From: a virus
Length of the DNA stretch: 36,354 bases
Direction: 5' to 3' (one strand)
IMG/VR virus record: IMGVR_UViG_3300025759_000273
Location: 1 to 36,354 of that record
Part shown: in pieces, positions 1 through 8,091 of the stretch
How the letters are laid out: the number at the start of each line of letters is the position of its first letter
Position numbering within the stretch: position 1 is the stretch's first letter
The notes under the pieces: model-generated
The model's database searches: none
What the model saw: only the letters and a program-made list of their open reading frames with translations
Told to the model about the DNA's origin: nothing
Translations under genes and position numbers: made by a program

Positions 1-127
1 ACCTAAAATAACTTAAAACATTATTCTTTTATAATATGTCCAAAAGTTTTTATAATCAATATTATTTTTTCGCAAAACTCTTGACACTAAACAAAATCAA
101 GTATAATCCTTATTTATAACTAATTGG
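1..127. repeat. Terminal direct repeat, left copy
   Basis: Bases 1-127 are identical to 36228-36354. A 127-base overlap is a common assembler k-mer length, so this most likely marks a closed circular contig rather than a physical terminal repeat. The repeat carries the ankyrin cassette 1 promoter (plus strand) and a candidate minus-strand promoter, so these sites exist once in the real molecule. Confidence 0.9.
81..107 (+). promoter_or_regulatory. Ankyrin cassette 1 promoter
   Basis: TTGACA at 81-86 and TATAAT at 102-107 are separated by 15 bp, shorter than the usual 17. The -35 box is preceded by GCAAAACTC, a context shared with other promoters in this genome. The whole block from 74 to 195 is identical to 19187-19308 in front of ankyrin gene 4. 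The predicted start of transcription is near 114, about 20 bases before the ATG at 136. Confidence 0.7.
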
Positions 128-135
128 TAAATAAA

Positions 136-627
136 ATGGAAAAAGAAAACTTAAACAAACTATTATTAGAAGCTGCTAAGAAAAATGATTTAGAGCTAGC
201 AAAGTTATTAATCGAAAAAGGGGCTGATGTTAACGCTAAAGATAAAAATGACTTTACTCCTTTGCATGTGGCTGCTTTGTATAAGAGCTTAGAAGTTGCA
301 GAGCTATTAATAAAAAAAGGAGCAGATGTTAATATTAAAGATAAAGATGGCGAAACTCCTTTGCACATGGCTGCATGGGATAACAGCGTAGAAGTTGCAA
401 AACTATTAATTAAAAAAGGTGCTGATCTTAATGATAAAAATAAATGGGAAGACACTCCGTTACATTGTGCTGCATTGTATAACAGCGTAGAAGTTGCAGA
501 TCTTTTAATTAAAAAAGGAGCTAATGTTAATGTTATAAATGATGAGTGCGAAACTCCTTTATACTTGGCTGTAATTGCTGACAGCGTAGAAGTTGCAGAA
601 TTATTAAAAAAACATGGAGGCAAATAA
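136..627 (+). CDS. Ankyrin-repeat protein 1 (five repeats)
   Basis: This 163-residue protein is almost entirely ankyrin repeats: five 33-residue units with the TPLHxAA turn and the LLIxKGADVN end, the last unit shortened and ending KKHGGK. There is no signal peptide or membrane segment. Ankyrin repeats are protein-binding scaffolds; the partner cannot be read from sequence. ATG 136 is preferred over an upstream in-frame TTG at 124 because all four ankyrin genes share the sequence around this ATG. The first two repeats are nearly identical to those of ankyrin genes 2 and 4. The final codons contain GGAGG, which serves as the ribosome binding site of the next gene at 629. The cassette lies between a baseplate-plug-like gene and the baseplate hub gene, so it interrupts the tail operon. 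Phage ankyrin proteins in symbionts have been linked to interaction with eukaryotic cells; that role here is inference. Confidence 0.9.
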   Translation: MEKENLNKLLLEAAKKNDLELAKLLIEKGADVNAKDKNDFTPLHVAALYKSLEVAELLIKKGADVNIKDKDGETPLHMAAWDNSVEVAKLLIKKGADLNDKNKWEDTPLHCAALYNSVEVADLLIKKGANVNVINDECETPLYLAVIADSVEVAELLKKHGGK

Positions 628-628
628 A

Positions 629-928
629 ATGGAAAAGAAAAATTGGTACTTATTAATAAACAATGACTCAGATATAATTGTTGAGTCAGAAAGCTTAAAA
701 GGTTTAATAAAGGAATTTAAAGAATTAAAAAAAGAGTCTTTTTTATATGATCCCTATTATAATAATTGTATTGATTATATAAGCGGTATTATTTGTGAAG
801 ATGAAGAAACCGCACAAAGCCAAAGTGTTAAAAAATCTTATATATTTAAAATACAAGAAGAGCTAGAAAAATGGTTTGAAGATTTCAAGCTAGAATATGA
901 TAATAATTGTGTATATAGAGAAGCGTAA
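629..928 (+). CDS. Small acidic protein, cargo of ankyrin cassette 1
   Basis: This 99-residue protein has no family I recognise. It begins MEKKNWYLLINNDSD and is rich in Glu, Asp, Lys and Tyr, with a predicted helical C-terminal half (residues about 65-90) and no signal peptide. The ATG at 629 follows the ankyrin stop by one base and sits 8 bases after the GGAGG encoded by the ankyrin gene's last codons, so the two genes are probably translationally coupled. An upstream in-frame ATG at 614 lies inside the ankyrin gene and is less likely. A loose inverted repeat (956-963 with 981-988) lies between this gene and the baseplate hub gene. Function unknown; by position it is accessory, not structural. 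Confidence 0.7.
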   Translation: MEKKNWYLLINNDSDIIVESESLKGLIKEFKELKKESFLYDPYYNNCIDYISGIICEDEETAQSQSVKKSYIFKIQEELEKWFEDFKLEYDNNCVYREA

Positions 929-992
929 AAGCAATATAGACAAATTATAATTTTTATTACATTCTATATTATTATAAATAAATGTAATTTAA

Positions 993-1862
993 ATGAAATT
1001 AAACAGAAATTTCCGTTTATTAATAGAAACAATAAACAAAGAAATAATTGAAATAAAAAGCCCTTTTACAATTCAATTTGATATTGAAAGAACTTCTGCA
1101 AGCTCTGTAAATCAAATGAATTTACGCATATTTAATTTATCTCAAAAAACAAGAAATTTATTATTTAAAGAAAGATATTTAATTCTAGATGATTCAACAA
1201 AAAAATATTATAGACATGTGATATTGCAAGCGGGATATGGTGAATTGTCAACAATTTTTAAGGGCAACATATTAGAGTGTTATTCTTACAGGCAAGGCTC
1301 TGAAATTATAACATATTTAAATTGCCATGATGGAGGCTATGCTATTAGCAACTCTTACAGCTCTGTTACTTTTGACAAAAGCGAAACTTACAGCTCTATT
1401 TTTGAAAAGCTTGCAGCTGATTTAGTCGGGATAAAAAAGGGAAAAATAGGAGAAATTAATGGTGAGCCAAAAAGAGGCTCTGTTTTCAATGGAAATACTT
1501 TTACCCTATTACAAGAAAGCTTTAATAATAAGATTTTTATTGACCTTGAAAAAGTAAATTTATTAAATGAAAATGAAGCGATAAAAGGTGAAGTTCCGTT
1601 AATTAATGCACAGACTGGTTTGCTTGGTACTCCTATGAGGCAAGGTACTTATTTAAAAGTTGATATTATATTTGAGCCGAGAATAGTGGTTGGTCAGATA
1701 ATAGAGATAAACTCAAAAATAAACCCTATATATAATGGACAATTTAAAGTTGATGGCATAAAGCACTCAGGAACAATTTCGGGGGCTGTAGGCGGTGAGT
1801 GCAAGACCTCGCTGGATTTGTTTTTGGGAACTGAGATTTTACAAAATTTAAAAATATTATAA
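993..1862 (+). CDS. Baseplate hub protein
   Basis: This 289-residue protein resembles the baseplate hub proteins of small contractile phages: an N-terminal beta-rich domain with a pattern like FDIERTSASSVNQMNLRIFN, followed by a domain that handles the central spike, and a C-terminal stretch with KVDGIKHSGTISG. It is expected to form the ring on which the spike sits. Its stop overlaps the start of the spike gene by one base (TAATG). The gene would directly follow the plug gene at 36151 if ankyrin cassette 1 were absent. No strong Shine-Dalgarno is seen before ATG 993. Confidence 0.75.
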   Translation: MKLNRNFRLLIETINKEIIEIKSPFTIQFDIERTSASSVNQMNLRIFNLSQKTRNLLFKERYLILDDSTKKYYRHVILQAGYGELSTIFKGNILECYSYRQGSEIITYLNCHDGGYAISNSYSSVTFDKSETYSSIFEKLAADLVGIKKGKIGEINGEPKRGSVFNGNTFTLLQESFNNKIFIDLEKVNLLNENEAIKGEVPLINAQTGLLGTPMRQGTYLKVDIIFEPRIVVGQIIEINSKINPIYNGQFKVDGIKHSGTISGAVGGECKTSLDLFLGTEILQNLKIL

Positions 1863-2515
1863 TGACAAGAGAGCAAAGAACAGGAACAACATTATTAGAT
1901 TATACATACTCCTATAAACAAGATATATTTTATAATCTAAATTGTCACAGGGTGGGAATTATACAGGAAGTAAACACAACTAACAAAACGGCAACTGTCG
2001 AATTAATAGACAAAAGAGTTATTACAACAGATGAGGGAGAGATTGTAAAAGATTACTCCTTACTAGTTGACTGCCCTATTGTTATGCAAAGAACTGAGAC
2101 GGGCGGCTTGACTTATCCTTTGCAGGCGGGTGATAATTGCTTAGTGCTTTTTAACGATAGAGACATTGATAATTGGTTTGAAACAGGCGTTTCAAGTTCT
2201 CCGAATAGTAAAAGATCTCATAATTTAAGCGATGGTTTAATTTTGCCTTGTCTTTACAATTTAGAAAACTCAACAAGTTTTTCTTGGAATAATAACGCAA
2301 CTGAGTTAATTTATCAAAATTCAAAAATATCTATTGACTCCAAAATTGGGATTGAAAATGCAAGCGAGTCTTTAAAAGATATTTTAAATGAATTAATAAC
2401 AGTTATTAAATCTTTGCAAGTTGTTGACCCTGTAAGCGGTAATTTATCAATAACAGGTGCGACAAGCTCTGCTTTAGATAGCGTAAACTCAAAAATAAAT
2501 GGTTTATTAAAATGA
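1862..2515 (+). CDS. Baseplate spike protein, Gp138 N-terminal domain type
   Basis: This 217-residue protein matches the Gp138_N family pattern: an OB-like fold at residues about 20-115 containing HRVGIIQEVNTTNKTATVEL, the PLQAGDNCLVLFNDRDIDNW segment, then the HNLSDGLILPCLYN segment. The C-terminal 80 residues probably form the beta-helical spike region and a terminal helix. The family forms the membrane-puncturing needle at the tail tip. The start overlaps the hub stop, and the stop overlaps the start of the wedge gene at 2512. Confidence 0.85.
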   Translation: MTREQRTGTTLLDYTYSYKQDIFYNLNCHRVGIIQEVNTTNKTATVELIDKRVITTDEGEIVKDYSLLVDCPIVMQRTETGGLTYPLQAGDNCLVLFNDRDIDNWFETGVSSSPNSKRSHNLSDGLILPCLYNLENSTSFSWNNNATELIYQNSKISIDSKIGIENASESLKDILNELITVIKSLQVVDPVSGNLSITGATSSALDSVNSKINGLLK

Positions 2516-2880
2516 TTATAAGAGCGTTAGATGAAAATGGTGATTGGACTTTTGGAAGAGGTAAAAGCGATTACAAGCAAGATCAGGAGGCACTAAAGCA
2601 AAATATTGATACTAAGCTTAAAGAATGGGTAGGAGATTGCTTTTTTAATCAAAATGCGGGCATAAATTGGCAAACAAGGCTTGCAGCAGGCAATCAAAAA
2701 GATAGACTAGAGCAAGAAATAAGCAGCTTGATTTTAAAGGTTGATGGAGTTGTTAATGTTGCATTGCTAACTGTTGAGGTTGCAAATAGAAAATTTACAG
2801 TAAATTATGAAATAGAAACTATTTACTCGCAGGAAGCACAGCGATTAATTGAGCAGAATATTATTACAATAGGAACATGA
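2512..2880 (+). CDS. Baseplate wedge protein, gp25-like
   Basis: This 122-residue protein has the layout of short gp25/GPW-like wedge proteins: an N-terminal DWTFGRGKSDY, a central LKEWVGDCFFNQNAGINW, and a helix-rich segment followed by a beta strand in which the GVVNV motif leads into VNYEIET. In contractile phages it initiates sheath assembly on the baseplate. It overlaps both the spike gene (4 bases) and the baseplate J gene (4 bases), indicating tight coupling. Confidence 0.8.
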   Translation: MIIRALDENGDWTFGRGKSDYKQDQEALKQNIDTKLKEWVGDCFFNQNAGINWQTRLAAGNQKDRLEQEISSLILKVDGVVNVALLTVEVANRKFTVNYEIETIYSQEAQRLIEQNIITIGT

Positions 2881-4079
2881 CAAACACAATAGATAAAACA
2901 GGGATTACAACTGATAGCTTGGCTGAAATTGTAACAGGTCTAAATGAAGACTACAGGGAAATTTATGGAACTGATATAATTGTTGAGTCTAACACACCAG
3001 ACGGGCAAAAAATAAATATAGAAGCTCAATTAATAAAAGACATTTTAGATTTGATAGTTGCTACATTTAATTCTTTTGACCCTGATCAAGCAACAGGAAA
3101 AGCTCTTGATCAAAGAGTATCAATTAATAATATACAAAGAAGAGGTGGAACTTATACACAGCAACAAGTGCAAGTCACCGCAACTAAAAGCTTAAATCTT
3201 GTGGGCTTAGATGGTGTTGAGCCTGTTGATATTACAGATGCTAATATTTTTACAGTTGCAGACAACGCAGGAAATAAGTTTTATTTAAACGATTCGGTGT
3301 CTTTGACTTCAGGAGTTACAACCTTAACATTTTTAGCCGATACCATAGGAGCGATTACAACAACACCCAACACAATCACAAATATTGTCACAGTTACTCA
3401 GGGCATAAGCTCTGTTAATAACTCCTCTGCTGCTTTAGAGGTTGGGATAGATGAAGAAACGGACGCAGCTTTAAGAATAAAAAGACAGCAATCAACAGCA
3501 AACGGTGCAACTGGTTATTTAAAGTCTTTATTAGGCGTTATTTTAAATTTAGATAATGTAACAGAAGCCAAGCTATTTGAAAACACAACCAACGCAACCG
3601 ATGCGGACGGAATACCCGCAAAGTCTATATGGGTAATAGTTGAGGGTGGCTCTGCACAAGATATTGCAAACGCAATATATGCTCAAAGGTCACTTGGTTG
3701 TGGCATGAAAGGAACGCAAACTTATGAAATAACTGAAGAATCAGGAGTTATATTAACAATAAAATATGATAGACCGACTGCTCAAAACTTACATTTAAGG
3801 TTTGATATTAAACCAACTATAACAGGGCAAACATTCGATGAGACTGCAATAAAAAATTATATTGTTACTAATAAAACTTATAAAATTAATGAGGCAGCTG
3901 AAACCTCTGATTTAACAGCTAAGTCTTTGGCTGCTATAAATGACAGCTCAGGCGGTGGAGTTGCTTTAAATGTTGAAATTTCAGACGATGGCGTTACATG
4001 GTACGATTATTTAGAAACTGCTGCAAAAAATGATAAATGGGTTTTAGACTCGTCACGAATAACAATCACGGTGTTGTAA
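2877..4079 (+). CDS. Baseplate J-like protein
   Basis: This 400-residue protein has the typical order of baseplate J proteins: an N-terminal helical part (DLIVATFNSFDPDQATGKALDQRVSI split around residues 50-85), a VDITDANIFTVADNAGNKFYL barrel segment, then the ETDAALRIKRQQSTANGATGY-type segment around residues 195-220. J proteins form the wedge arms that couple receptor binding to sheath contraction. It is placed between the gp25-like gene and the DUF2612 gene, the usual order. Confidence 0.9.
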   Translation: MTNTIDKTGITTDSLAEIVTGLNEDYREIYGTDIIVESNTPDGQKINIEAQLIKDILDLIVATFNSFDPDQATGKALDQRVSINNIQRRGGTYTQQQVQVTATKSLNLVGLDGVEPVDITDANIFTVADNAGNKFYLNDSVSLTSGVTTLTFLADTIGAITTTPNTITNIVTVTQGISSVNNSSAALEVGIDEETDAALRIKRQQSTANGATGYLKSLLGVILNLDNVTEAKLFENTTNATDADGIPAKSIWVIVEGGSAQDIANAIYAQRSLGCGMKGTQTYEITEESGVILTIKYDRPTAQNLHLRFDIKPTITGQTFDETAIKNYIVTNKTYKINEAAETSDLTAKSLAAINDSSGGGVALNVEISDDGVTWYDYLETAAKNDKWVLDSSRITITVL

Positions 4080-4080
4080 A

Positions 4081-4848
4081 ATGGCTGTCAATATAGATGA
4101 AATATTAGAGTATTACAAAAACCTTCTAATTATACAATATAACAATAAGCCAAAGGCAAAAGCTGAAATTGAAAGCTTTACAAAGAAAATGCTAGCAGAT
4201 GGCTTAATTTTTAAGGTGCAAGATGCTTTTAATATAGACGATGCGGTCGGTGTTCAGCTAGATATATTAGGAAAATATATTGGAATTGATAGATTTTTTA
4301 CTGGGCAACAATTATTGGGAGAGGGTTATTTTCAGTTAATACCTTACAGTGATATTCCTTACACACCAGCAGGTGATGAAAAAGGCTTTACGGATTACTC
4401 AAACTATGACACTGCTGACGGTAAATTTTTAAACTACAATTCTTTTATATCAAACAATTTAAAACTAGACGATGACGATTACAGATTTTTACTAAAATTA
4501 AAAATAGTTCAAAATAATATTGATCACACAAATAAATCAATAGTTGATAATTTATATAAATTTTTTAGCACAGATTTGTTTTGCATGGACAATCAAGATA
4601 TGTCGATGACTTACTTTGTAAAGCCAGCATCTTTAGAATTGGTAAAAATAGCGTTAGAAAAAGAAGTCTTGCCAAAACCAATGGGTGTTGATATTAATTC
4701 TTTAATTGTAAGAGATGAAAATATTTTTTCTTTTACTTCTTATGAAGAGGATACAATATCAGATTTAAAATCTGGATTTTCAACATATAGTGATTATGAT
4801 ACTAAAACAGGAGAGTTTTTAAAATATGAAAATATAATTTCGGTATAA
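4081..4848 (+). CDS. Baseplate protein, DUF2612 family
   Basis: This 255-residue protein matches DUF2612: the segment DDAVGVQLDILGKYIGIDR at residues about 57-75 is the family hallmark, followed by DDDYRFLLKLKIVQNN around residue 138. It is expected to link the J wedge to tail fibres (the gpI/Tfp-like position in Mu-type tails). Residues near 105-118 and 236-249 contain two similar segments (YSNYDTADGKFLNYN and YSDYDTKTGEFLKYE), a possible small internal duplication. Confidence 0.8.
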   Translation: MAVNIDEILEYYKNLLIIQYNNKPKAKAEIESFTKKMLADGLIFKVQDAFNIDDAVGVQLDILGKYIGIDRFFTGQQLLGEGYFQLIPYSDIPYTPAGDEKGFTDYSNYDTADGKFLNYNSFISNNLKLDDDDYRFLLKLKIVQNNIDHTNKSIVDNLYKFFSTDLFCMDNQDMSMTYFVKPASLELVKIALEKEVLPKPMGVDINSLIVRDENIFSFTSYEEDTISDLKSGFSTYSDYDTKTGEFLKYENIISV

Positions 4849-4849
4849 C

Positions 4850-6259
4850 ATGGCAAAAATTGAAATAAAAAAACAAAAACAATTTGCGGTTAATAATTCA
4901 GGACAAATAGGGCAGTTTGGGTCTGCACAGGCAGGGACTAAAGTCACCTCTATTGATCCAGATGTATTACAAAATTTATCAGCGTTTGAAGATGGGTGGT
5001 CAGCTGCTACCGTATCAGGTCAAAATTTACCACCTTTAGAAGAGTTTAATGGTCTTGCATATTTAACAACTAGACAAATTGCTTATGGTTTGCAGGAGGG
5101 TATCCCTGAATATTCAGCAGATATAGAGTATCATCAAAAATCAATAGTTAAAAAAACAGGAACTTATGAGCTTTATGGTTCTATAACTAATAATAATCAA
5201 GGTAATGCACTTACAGATGCGGCTAATTGGCAGCTTTTAACAGATTTAAGCTCTACCGCAGCAAATCCAAATTTAATTATAAATGGTCAAGGCTTAATAG
5301 GTCAAAGAGGGCTTAGCTTCACTTCTTCAACTACACCATCTAACAGTGATGATACATATTTATTAGATAGAATGCTATTATTATCCGATGGAAATGACAT
5401 AGTAGATGTAAGTAGAGAAACTTCAGAAGTTCCGCAAGGTGCTTATTCTTCTATTAAATTTGATGTAGAGACTGCAAATAAACAATTTGCATATTGCCAA
5501 ATATTTGAAGCTAAACAAGCAGTTAAGATTATAGGTGGTAATGCTTCATTATCATTTAAAGCAAAAAAAGGTGGCTCTAATGCTACTTTAGAGACTTTAA
5601 GGGCTGCAATTATATCATGGGATGGTACAGAGGACTCAGTAACTTCTGATCTTGTTGCAACATGGGCAGGAGCTGGCACGAATCCAACGTTAGCTTCTAA
5701 TTGGACTTATGAGAATACACCTTCAGATTTAACGTTAACAACATCATTTCAGACATTTAAAATTGAGAATGTAAGTATAGACACAGCTTCTGCAAAAAAT
5801 GTGGCAGTATTAATATGGTGTGATGATACTGATGCAACAGTTGGTGATTTAGCTTATATTGGTGATATTAAGTTAGAGGAAGGATCAATAGCAACACCTT
5901 ATAAATCTGAAAGCATTGAAAATATTATACTTAAATGTCAGAGATTTTATGAGAAGAGCTATAATTTAGATGTTGTTCCAGCTACAATAACCTATGATGG
6001 CGTATATAATTTTAGGTCTGTAAGTACATACGACACCAGAACAATAATATTTAAGGCTATGAAAAGGGCTAATCCTTCAATTGTAATATACAACCCTATA
6101 ACAGGAGCGACTGGAACATGGAGAAATGGGTCAAGAAGCACTGACGATGCAGTAACAGCAGCCAGTCCAGCAGAACAAGGATATATAGCAGCCACTTCGG
6201 GACACACTGCACCAGGAGATTCAATAGTTGGACACTGGACAGCAGATGCGGAATTATAG
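4850..6259 (+). CDS. Tail fibre / receptor-binding protein
   Basis: This 469-residue protein follows the baseplate genes and reads as a tail fibre. Its N-terminus (to about residue 90) would bind the baseplate. Residues about 93-135 (YHQKSIVKKTGTYELYGSIT through NWQLL) resemble a chitin-binding-like module that ends in a Trp. From NLIINGQGLIGQRG (about residue 140) a beta-sandwich carbohydrate-binding type domain follows, with the end segment YIGDIKLEEG at about 342. The last 100 residues look like a receptor-binding tip with many aromatic and small residues. Receptor and specificity cannot be read from sequence. Confidence 0.75.
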   Translation: MAKIEIKKQKQFAVNNSGQIGQFGSAQAGTKVTSIDPDVLQNLSAFEDGWSAATVSGQNLPPLEEFNGLAYLTTRQIAYGLQEGIPEYSADIEYHQKSIVKKTGTYELYGSITNNNQGNALTDAANWQLLTDLSSTAANPNLIINGQGLIGQRGLSFTSSTTPSNSDDTYLLDRMLLLSDGNDIVDVSRETSEVPQGAYSSIKFDVETANKQFAYCQIFEAKQAVKIIGGNASLSFKAKKGGSNATLETLRAAIISWDGTEDSVTSDLVATWAGAGTNPTLASNWTYENTPSDLTLTTSFQTFKIENVSIDTASAKNVAVLIWCDDTDATVGDLAYIGDIKLEEGSIATPYKSESIENIILKCQRFYEKSYNLDVVPATITYDGVYNFRSVSTYDTRTIIFKAMKRANPSIVIYNPITGATGTWRNGSRSTDDAVTAASPAEQGYIAATSGHTAPGDSIVGHWTADAEL

Positions 6260-6293
6260 AAGTTAATTATTGAATATTAAAATAGAGGTTTAA

Positions 6294-6812
6294 ATGAACA
6301 TTAATTCAGTTAAAGATTTAGGAGATTTTTATTTAGTAACATATAATGGGGATATTAAATCAAATATTCCGAAAAACCCTACAAATAGAGATTATAGAAA
6401 AGTTGAGGAATGGCTAAAAGATAATGAATTGACTGTTGACACTTTAGAAGAAAAAAAAGACAAGTTGTTCGCTTTAAATAATCAAAAAAAAGCACAAGCA
6501 AGAGATAAGGGCATAGAGATAACAGTTGGGGACAGATCTTATTTAGTTAATGAAAAAACTGTTCTTGAGCTCGCTATTTTGAAAGCGTTGGGAAGAAAGC
6601 CCGCCCCTTGGAAAGATGCAGACAATAAAACGCATCTTCTAACAGAAGAAATGCAAAAAAATCTTGGCTATGTTATGTTAGACATAGTTATATCTGGTGA
6701 AAGAATAGCCATAAATGTTGAAAAAGCTATTGATAGTTTAACTAAGAAAAACATAGATAAATTTGATTTAGATCAGGCGTGGAAAGAGGCAATTAAAAAT
6801 GTTATTAAGTAA
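6294..6812 (+). CDS. Tail-fibre-associated protein, possibly DUF4376-like
   Basis: This 172-residue protein starts with a region like phage proteins placed after tail fibres (NPTNRDYRKVEEWLKDNE, residues about 27-44), then a Lys-rich helix, then a conserved-looking EKTVLELAILKALGRK segment. DUF4376 is a tentative family call. A fibre chaperone or small fibre-tip role is possible from position only. It overlaps the next gene by 14 bases. A GAGGT ribosome site lies before the ATG. Confidence 0.5.
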   Translation: MNINSVKDLGDFYLVTYNGDIKSNIPKNPTNRDYRKVEEWLKDNELTVDTLEEKKDKLFALNNQKKAQARDKGIEITVGDRSYLVNEKTVLELAILKALGRKPAPWKDADNKTHLLTEEMQKNLGYVMLDIVISGERIAINVEKAIDSLTKKNIDKFDLDQAWKEAIKNVIK

Positions 6813-7419
6813 AAGGTCAAAAGAATATAACAAGGCGATTGAATTTATTGAGAGCAATAGAAAAAACTTTATTATTTTATCAAGTGAATATTATAAAAAT
6901 AAAGGTTTTTTTCCTTACCTTGTTTCACTTTCGGCATTGCTAAGGGGGAGATCACCAATTTATCACACAGCCCTAATAATAAATAAAGGCAATAAAATAT
7001 TTTCTTTAGAAATATCTCCTGCTGGTATTAAGTTAATAGATTTTAAAACAGCTTATTTTAGTAGTAAATTTAAAGGAACTTTAAAAGCACAAGTTATAAG
7101 AGGGAAAAAAACTTTAGATCAAGAAAAAAAGATAATTGATTTTATAAAGTCTAATATCTTATATAAAAAATATGGAAAATTAAAAGCAGGTAGGTCTTGG
7201 ACAGCTTGGAAAATATGGGATCAAAAAGACGATGATAGAAAATATATCTATTGCACAGATGCGGTGCTTGATATAATAAAAAAATTTGAAGGACACAAAA
7301 TCTTTGATAATCATGCAGAGGTTACGCCAGCTCAATTATATGAGTTTTTGCTTGACGACTATAGATTTGCTTCTAAATATTGCGTTATGATTCAACAACT
7401 AAATAATTGTAGTTTGTAA
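6799..7419 (+). CDS. Permuted papain-like (YiiX/NlpC-P60 type) hydrolase
   Basis: This 206-residue protein shows the circularly permuted NlpC/P60 arrangement: a His in SPIYHTALII (near residue 56) followed by an acidic SLEIS segment, and a downstream Cys in YIYCTDAVLDII (near residue 155), then the conserved VTPAQLYEFL end. Such enzymes cleave amide or ester bonds in peptidoglycan or lipids. Lying between tail fibre and lysis genes, it may help the phage cross the cell wall or assist lysis. No signal peptide is evident; no active-site residue appears lost. Confidence 0.7.
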   Translation: MLLSKRSKEYNKAIEFIESNRKNFIILSSEYYKNKGFFPYLVSLSALLRGRSPIYHTALIINKGNKIFSLEISPAGIKLIDFKTAYFSSKFKGTLKAQVIRGKKTLDQEKKIIDFIKSNILYKKYGKLKAGRSWTAWKIWDQKDDDRKYIYCTDAVLDIIKKFEGHKIFDNHAEVTPAQLYEFLLDDYRFASKYCVMIQQLNNCSL

Positions 7420-7420
7420 G

Positions 7421-7720
7421 ATGGTGCCAATTAGTGAAATTATAATAGCAGTTGTAACAGCAATTATTTTAACTCCGTTTGGTCTATTTCTCAGGTTGGT
7501 ACTAAGCAGGACTAGATACCTAGATGATAAATTAGAAACATATAAAAAAGAAACAGACGTAAAAGTTGATAATATAAAAAACGAAATTTACAAATATTAT
7601 TTAGGTAGAAAAGAGTTTACGGAGAAAATAAAAGAATTTGAAAAAAAAGTTGATAAAGTTGACACAAAATTAGAATCTCATTTTGCAAGGCTTTTTCAAC
7701 TTCTATTAGAAAAGAAATAA
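7421..7720 (+). CDS. Holin-like membrane protein with coiled coil
   Basis: This 99-residue protein has one N-terminal hydrophobic segment (about residues 5-28, EIIIAVVTAIILTPFGLFLR) and then a long charged helix predicted to form a coiled coil to the C-terminus. It starts one base after the papain-like gene and precedes the endolysin. Size and place fit a holin or spanin-like lysis helper, but a single membrane segment with a coiled coil is not diagnostic; a tail or membrane anchor is an alternative. Confidence 0.5.
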   Translation: MVPISEIIIAVVTAIILTPFGLFLRLVLSRTRYLDDKLETYKKETDVKVDNIKNEIYKYYLGRKEFTEKIKEFEKKVDKVDTKLESHFARLFQLLLEKK

Positions 7721-7888
7721 ATCATATTTTGTTTTTAGGTCTTGCATATTTTTTTTATGCTTTTTAATTTCTAACAATAATTCCTGTATATTCTGATTTA
7801 TTATAATTTGTTGGAAAACCTTAAATTTATCAGGGTTGTTTTTATTATCTATTACTATTTCATTAATAGCAATTACAGTCAGTTTCAT
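7706..7888 (-). CDS. Small hypothetical protein, minus-strand unit downstream gene
   Basis: This is a 60-residue Lys/Ile-rich protein of no recognised family, with a predicted C-terminal amphipathic helix. It starts 4 bases after the stop of a 23-residue membrane peptide (7893-7964) and converges on the holin-like gene, overlapping its end by 15 bases. No clear ribosome binding site of its own is seen, so it may depend on coupling. It could be a non-functional open frame; the pairing with the membrane peptide is the main argument for it. Confidence 0.35.
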   Translation of the reverse strand: MKLTVIAINEIVIDNKNNPDKFKVFQQIIINQNIQELLLEIKKHKKNMQDLKTKYDLFLF

Positions 7889-7892
7889 TTTT

Positions 7893-7964
7893 TTAGAAAA
7901 ATATGCCCGCTAATATTAACATTATTATAGGAGCTAGTGAAATTATAATTTGATCTTCAGTCAT
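7893..7964 (-). CDS. 23-residue membrane peptide
   Basis: A minus-strand frame starting at 7964 encodes MTEDQIIISLAPIIMLILAG followed by IFF: a short polar N-terminus and one strongly hydrophobic segment of about 17 residues. Such peptides act as holin-type, antiholin or toxin-like membrane peptides, but function cannot be assigned. Between it and the endolysin lies a perfect 19-bp palindrome (8001-8019) that could control this unit, the endolysin, or both. A loose promoter on this strand (CTTGTT, 16 bp, TATAAA) overlaps the palindrome. Confidence 0.4.
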   Translation of the reverse strand: MTEDQIIISLAPIIMLILAGIFF

Positions 7965-8000
7965 TTTTAAAAGCTAAATGAAAAAACTATAAAAGCCTCA

Positions 8001-8019
8001 TTTATATTGGCAATATAAA
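8001..8019. promoter_or_regulatory. Perfect 9-1-9 palindrome, candidate operator
   Basis: TTTATATTG at 8001-8009 and CAATATAAA at 8011-8019 are perfect inverted repeats around a single G. It lies in the 127-base gap between the minus-strand membrane peptide and the plus-strand endolysin, and the minus-strand TATAAA box is part of it. A regulator-binding site is the likeliest reading; a hairpin in RNA would be weak because it is AT-rich. Confidence 0.5.
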
Positions 8020-8091
8020 AATAACAAGATATTTTACTCATCACATAAATCAATTTTCTTTATTGTACATTAAAAATAGTAAATAGTAAAT

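Noticed and set aside
120-623. Long minus-strand open frames opposite the ankyrin genes (also 12498-13034, 13627-13914, 19233-19568)
   Set aside because: They mirror the repeat structure in the antisense frame, give Ser/Leu-rich products with no fold, and have no promoter or ribosome site. The ankyrin frames explain them.
956-988. Inverted repeat before the hub gene as terminator
   Set aside because: The 8-bp AT-only stem with a 17-base loop and no T-run is too weak; I treat it as incidental.
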